The notes under the pieces are model-generated. The model saw nothing but the letters and a program-made list of their open reading frames with translations, was not told the origin of the DNA and did not search any database. DNA of 64,000 nt from Collinsella sp. GTDB lineage: Bacteria > Actinomycetota > Coriobacteriia > Coriobacteriales > Coriobacteriaceae. Below, piece after piece: positions 63,035 to 64,000 of the stretch. Every line of letters begins with the position of its first letter. The first letter of the stretch is position 1. The stretch lies in the NCBI GenBank assembly GCA_031296755.1, contig JAUMMZ010000047.1:1-64000 (forward strand), in the 5' to 3' direction. Made by a program: the position numbers and the translations under genes.

Positions 63035-63595
63035 ATGAAGTTTGTTTGCCCCGTTTGCGGTTATGTGGAAGAGTTCGACGGCGACCAGCTGCCCGAGGAC
63101 TTCAAGTGCCCCCAGTGCGGCGTTCCCGGTTCTCGTTTCCTGAAGCAGGAGGAGGGCCAGCTCGAGTGGGCTGCCGAGCACGTCGTGGGCGTCGCCAAGA
63201 TGGAGGGCGTCTCTGAGGACATCGTTGCCGACCTGCGCGCCAACTTTGAGGGCGAGTGCTCCGAGGTCGGTATGTACCTGGCCATGGCTCGCGTCGCCCA
63301 TCGCGAGGGCTATCCCGAGATCGGCCTGTACTGGGAGAAAGCTGCCCACGAGGAGGCCGAGCATGCCGCCAAGTTCGCTGAGCTCCTGGGCGAGGTCGTG
63401 ACCGACTCCACCAAGAAGAACCTCGAGATGCGCGTTGAGGCCGAGAACGGCGCCACCGCCGGCAAGACCGATCTTGCTAAGCGCGCCAAGGCCGCTGGCC
63501 TCGATGCCATCCACGACACCGTGCACGAGATGGCTCGCGACGAGGCCCGCCACGGCAAGGCTTTCGCCGGCCTGCTCAAGCGCTACTTTGGCTAA
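63035..63595 (+). CDS. rbr: Rubrerythrin with N-terminal rubredoxin domain
   Basis: A 186-residue peroxidase-type diiron protein. Residues 1-40 are a rubredoxin domain with CPVC and CPQCG (one Fe, four Cys), and the rest a ferritin-like four-helix bundle with EGECSEVGMYLAMARVAHREG, AAHEEAEHAAKFAELLGE and HEMARDEARHGKAFAGLL giving the diiron Glu/His ligands. Rubredoxin first is the reverse of classical rubrerythrin. It reduces hydrogen peroxide in anaerobes. AAAGGA lies 10 nt before the ATG; the upstream frame extension has no site. A strong terminator follows. Confidence 0.95.
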   Translation: MKFVCPVCGYVEEFDGDQLPEDFKCPQCGVPGSRFLKQEEGQLEWAAEHVVGVAKMEGVSEDIVADLRANFEGECSEVGMYLAMARVAHREGYPEIGLYWEKAAHEEAEHAAKFAELLGEVVTDSTKKNLEMRVEAENGATAGKTDLAKRAKAAGLDAIHDTVHEMARDEARHGKAFAGLLKRYFG

Positions 63596-63629
63596 GCCAA
63601 CCGCCTGAGACATAACCTCTAGCTTGATG

Positions 63630-63660
63630 AGGCCCGGACCATATTGGTTCGGGCCTTTTT
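63630..63660 (+). terminator. Terminator of rubrerythrin
   Basis: GGCCCGGACC pairs with GGTTCGGGCC (one G-U) around ATATT, then TTTTT. Located 36 nt past the stop. Confidence 0.9.
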
Positions 63661-63726
63661 CGTGCCTCACAAACTTGTTAACTACCTGAAATAGGACCGC
63701 CTTCGGCATAGGTTTCTCGTCAAAAA

Positions 63727-63849
63727 CTAAGTGAGTAGACTTTTTGGAACTTGCCGAGCACGCCATCCATATTGCTTTATAAAGCCGCAGGTAAATGACT
63801 TGTTTCAAAACGGCCTGGTCGCCAAAGTGCTAAAAGCCTACTCACTTAG
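63727..63849. repeat. 123-nt palindromic repeat element, copy 2
   Basis: Same length and same ends as copy 1 (53705-53827): CTAAGTGAGTAGACT and its complement with one mismatch, CCGCAGGTA in the middle. The internal sequence differs widely from copy 1 while the ends and several stem positions stay paired. A partial gene on the minus strand may end inside its right-hand arm. Confidence 0.75.
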
Positions 63850-64000
63850 AACCGCAGCCGTCCACGATCGAGCCATTTTGTGTCTAGCGGGCATCTTTCC
63901 GTCGATTACTCCCAATTTTGTCCAGTCAACGAATAGTTCAGACCGGAGTAATGCCTCAGCCCTTTGCTCATCTGAGCTTTTATCACGATATTCAGCATCG
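63838..64000 (-). CDS. 3' end of an unidentified gene (cut by window edge)
   Basis: On the minus strand the last 162 nt hold an open frame of 53 codons that ends at TAG (63838-63840). The tail reads LFVDWTKLGVIDGKMPARHK and ends AAVLSE. The other two frames are broken early, and the composition looks coding. The stop lies in the end of repeat copy 2, so the last three residues come from the repeat. No family recognised; it could be a chance frame. Confidence 0.4.
   Translation of the reverse strand, partial: DAEYRDKSSDEQRAEALLRSELFVDWTKLGVIDGKMPARHKMARSWTAAVLSE

Overview
The window looks like a chromosomal segment of a high-GC, Gram-positive gut anaerobe. The gene content fits class Coriobacteriia, probably a Collinsella-like species. 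That assignment is inference from several traits: RecJ fused to a RecQ-like helicase, an electron-confurcating lactate dehydrogenase, a rubredoxin-first rubrerythrin, an LAXTG-type wall anchor and short palindromic intergenic repeats. No 16S gene, phage, insertion sequence or CRISPR array is visible. Strong purine-rich ribosome binding sites precede most genes.

Layout. 1-1.9 kb: infC-rpmI-rplT (minus) with a leader that carries an intrinsic terminator directly before infC, a probable AUA start for IF-3, a tRNA-Leu(CAA) gene and a nearby copy of that tRNA's 3' end plus its terminator. 2-11.2 kb (minus): transglutaminase-like protein, class II fructose-bisphosphate aldolase, MBL hydrolase, Rel (ppGpp) and RecJ-RecQ. 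11.4-14 kb: BASS-family transporter (plus), then cutC and a GalT-like gene (minus). 14.1-20.4 kb (minus): a complete branched-chain amino acid ABC importer (livHMGF) with two paralogous binding lipoproteins. 20.6-28.8 kb: homoserine dehydrogenase, a cation/proton antiporter (minus), a 1248-residue FGAM synthase and a DMT exporter. 28.9-37 kb: GGDEF protein, KdgT permease, AzlCD, HD phosphohydrolase (plus), and an lctD-etfB-etfA set whose EtfA has two extra 4Fe-4S motifs.

37.3-40.5 kb (plus): five consecutive genes for small secreted, membrane or wall-anchored proteins that I cannot assign to a described system. Two of them share a beta-sandwich-like sequence pattern. 40.6-47 kb (plus): a DUF554 membrane protein, then a three-gene set: a TerB_N/TerB_C protein, a BrxD-like ATPase and an Lhr/BrxHI-like helicase. 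This trio resembles two components of type 2 BREX but lacks the methyltransferase, PglZ and PglW/PglY genes. It is the best candidate here for an under-described defence or DNA-processing module.

47-64 kb: spermidine-synthase-like protein with Elp3, an XRE regulator with a DUF4097 protein, a methyltransferase, TrmB, a Ski2-like helicase with a long C-terminal extension, a DUF2130 coiled-coil protein, a HIRAN/acidic peptide/phosphoesterase operon, a 27-residue holin-like membrane peptide, aldehyde and alcohol dehydrogenases behind paired palindromic operators, a rubrerythrin, and the end of an unidentified gene. Two 123-nt palindromic elements of equal length (53.7 and 63.7 kb) share their ends and look like a mobile or structured repeat family.
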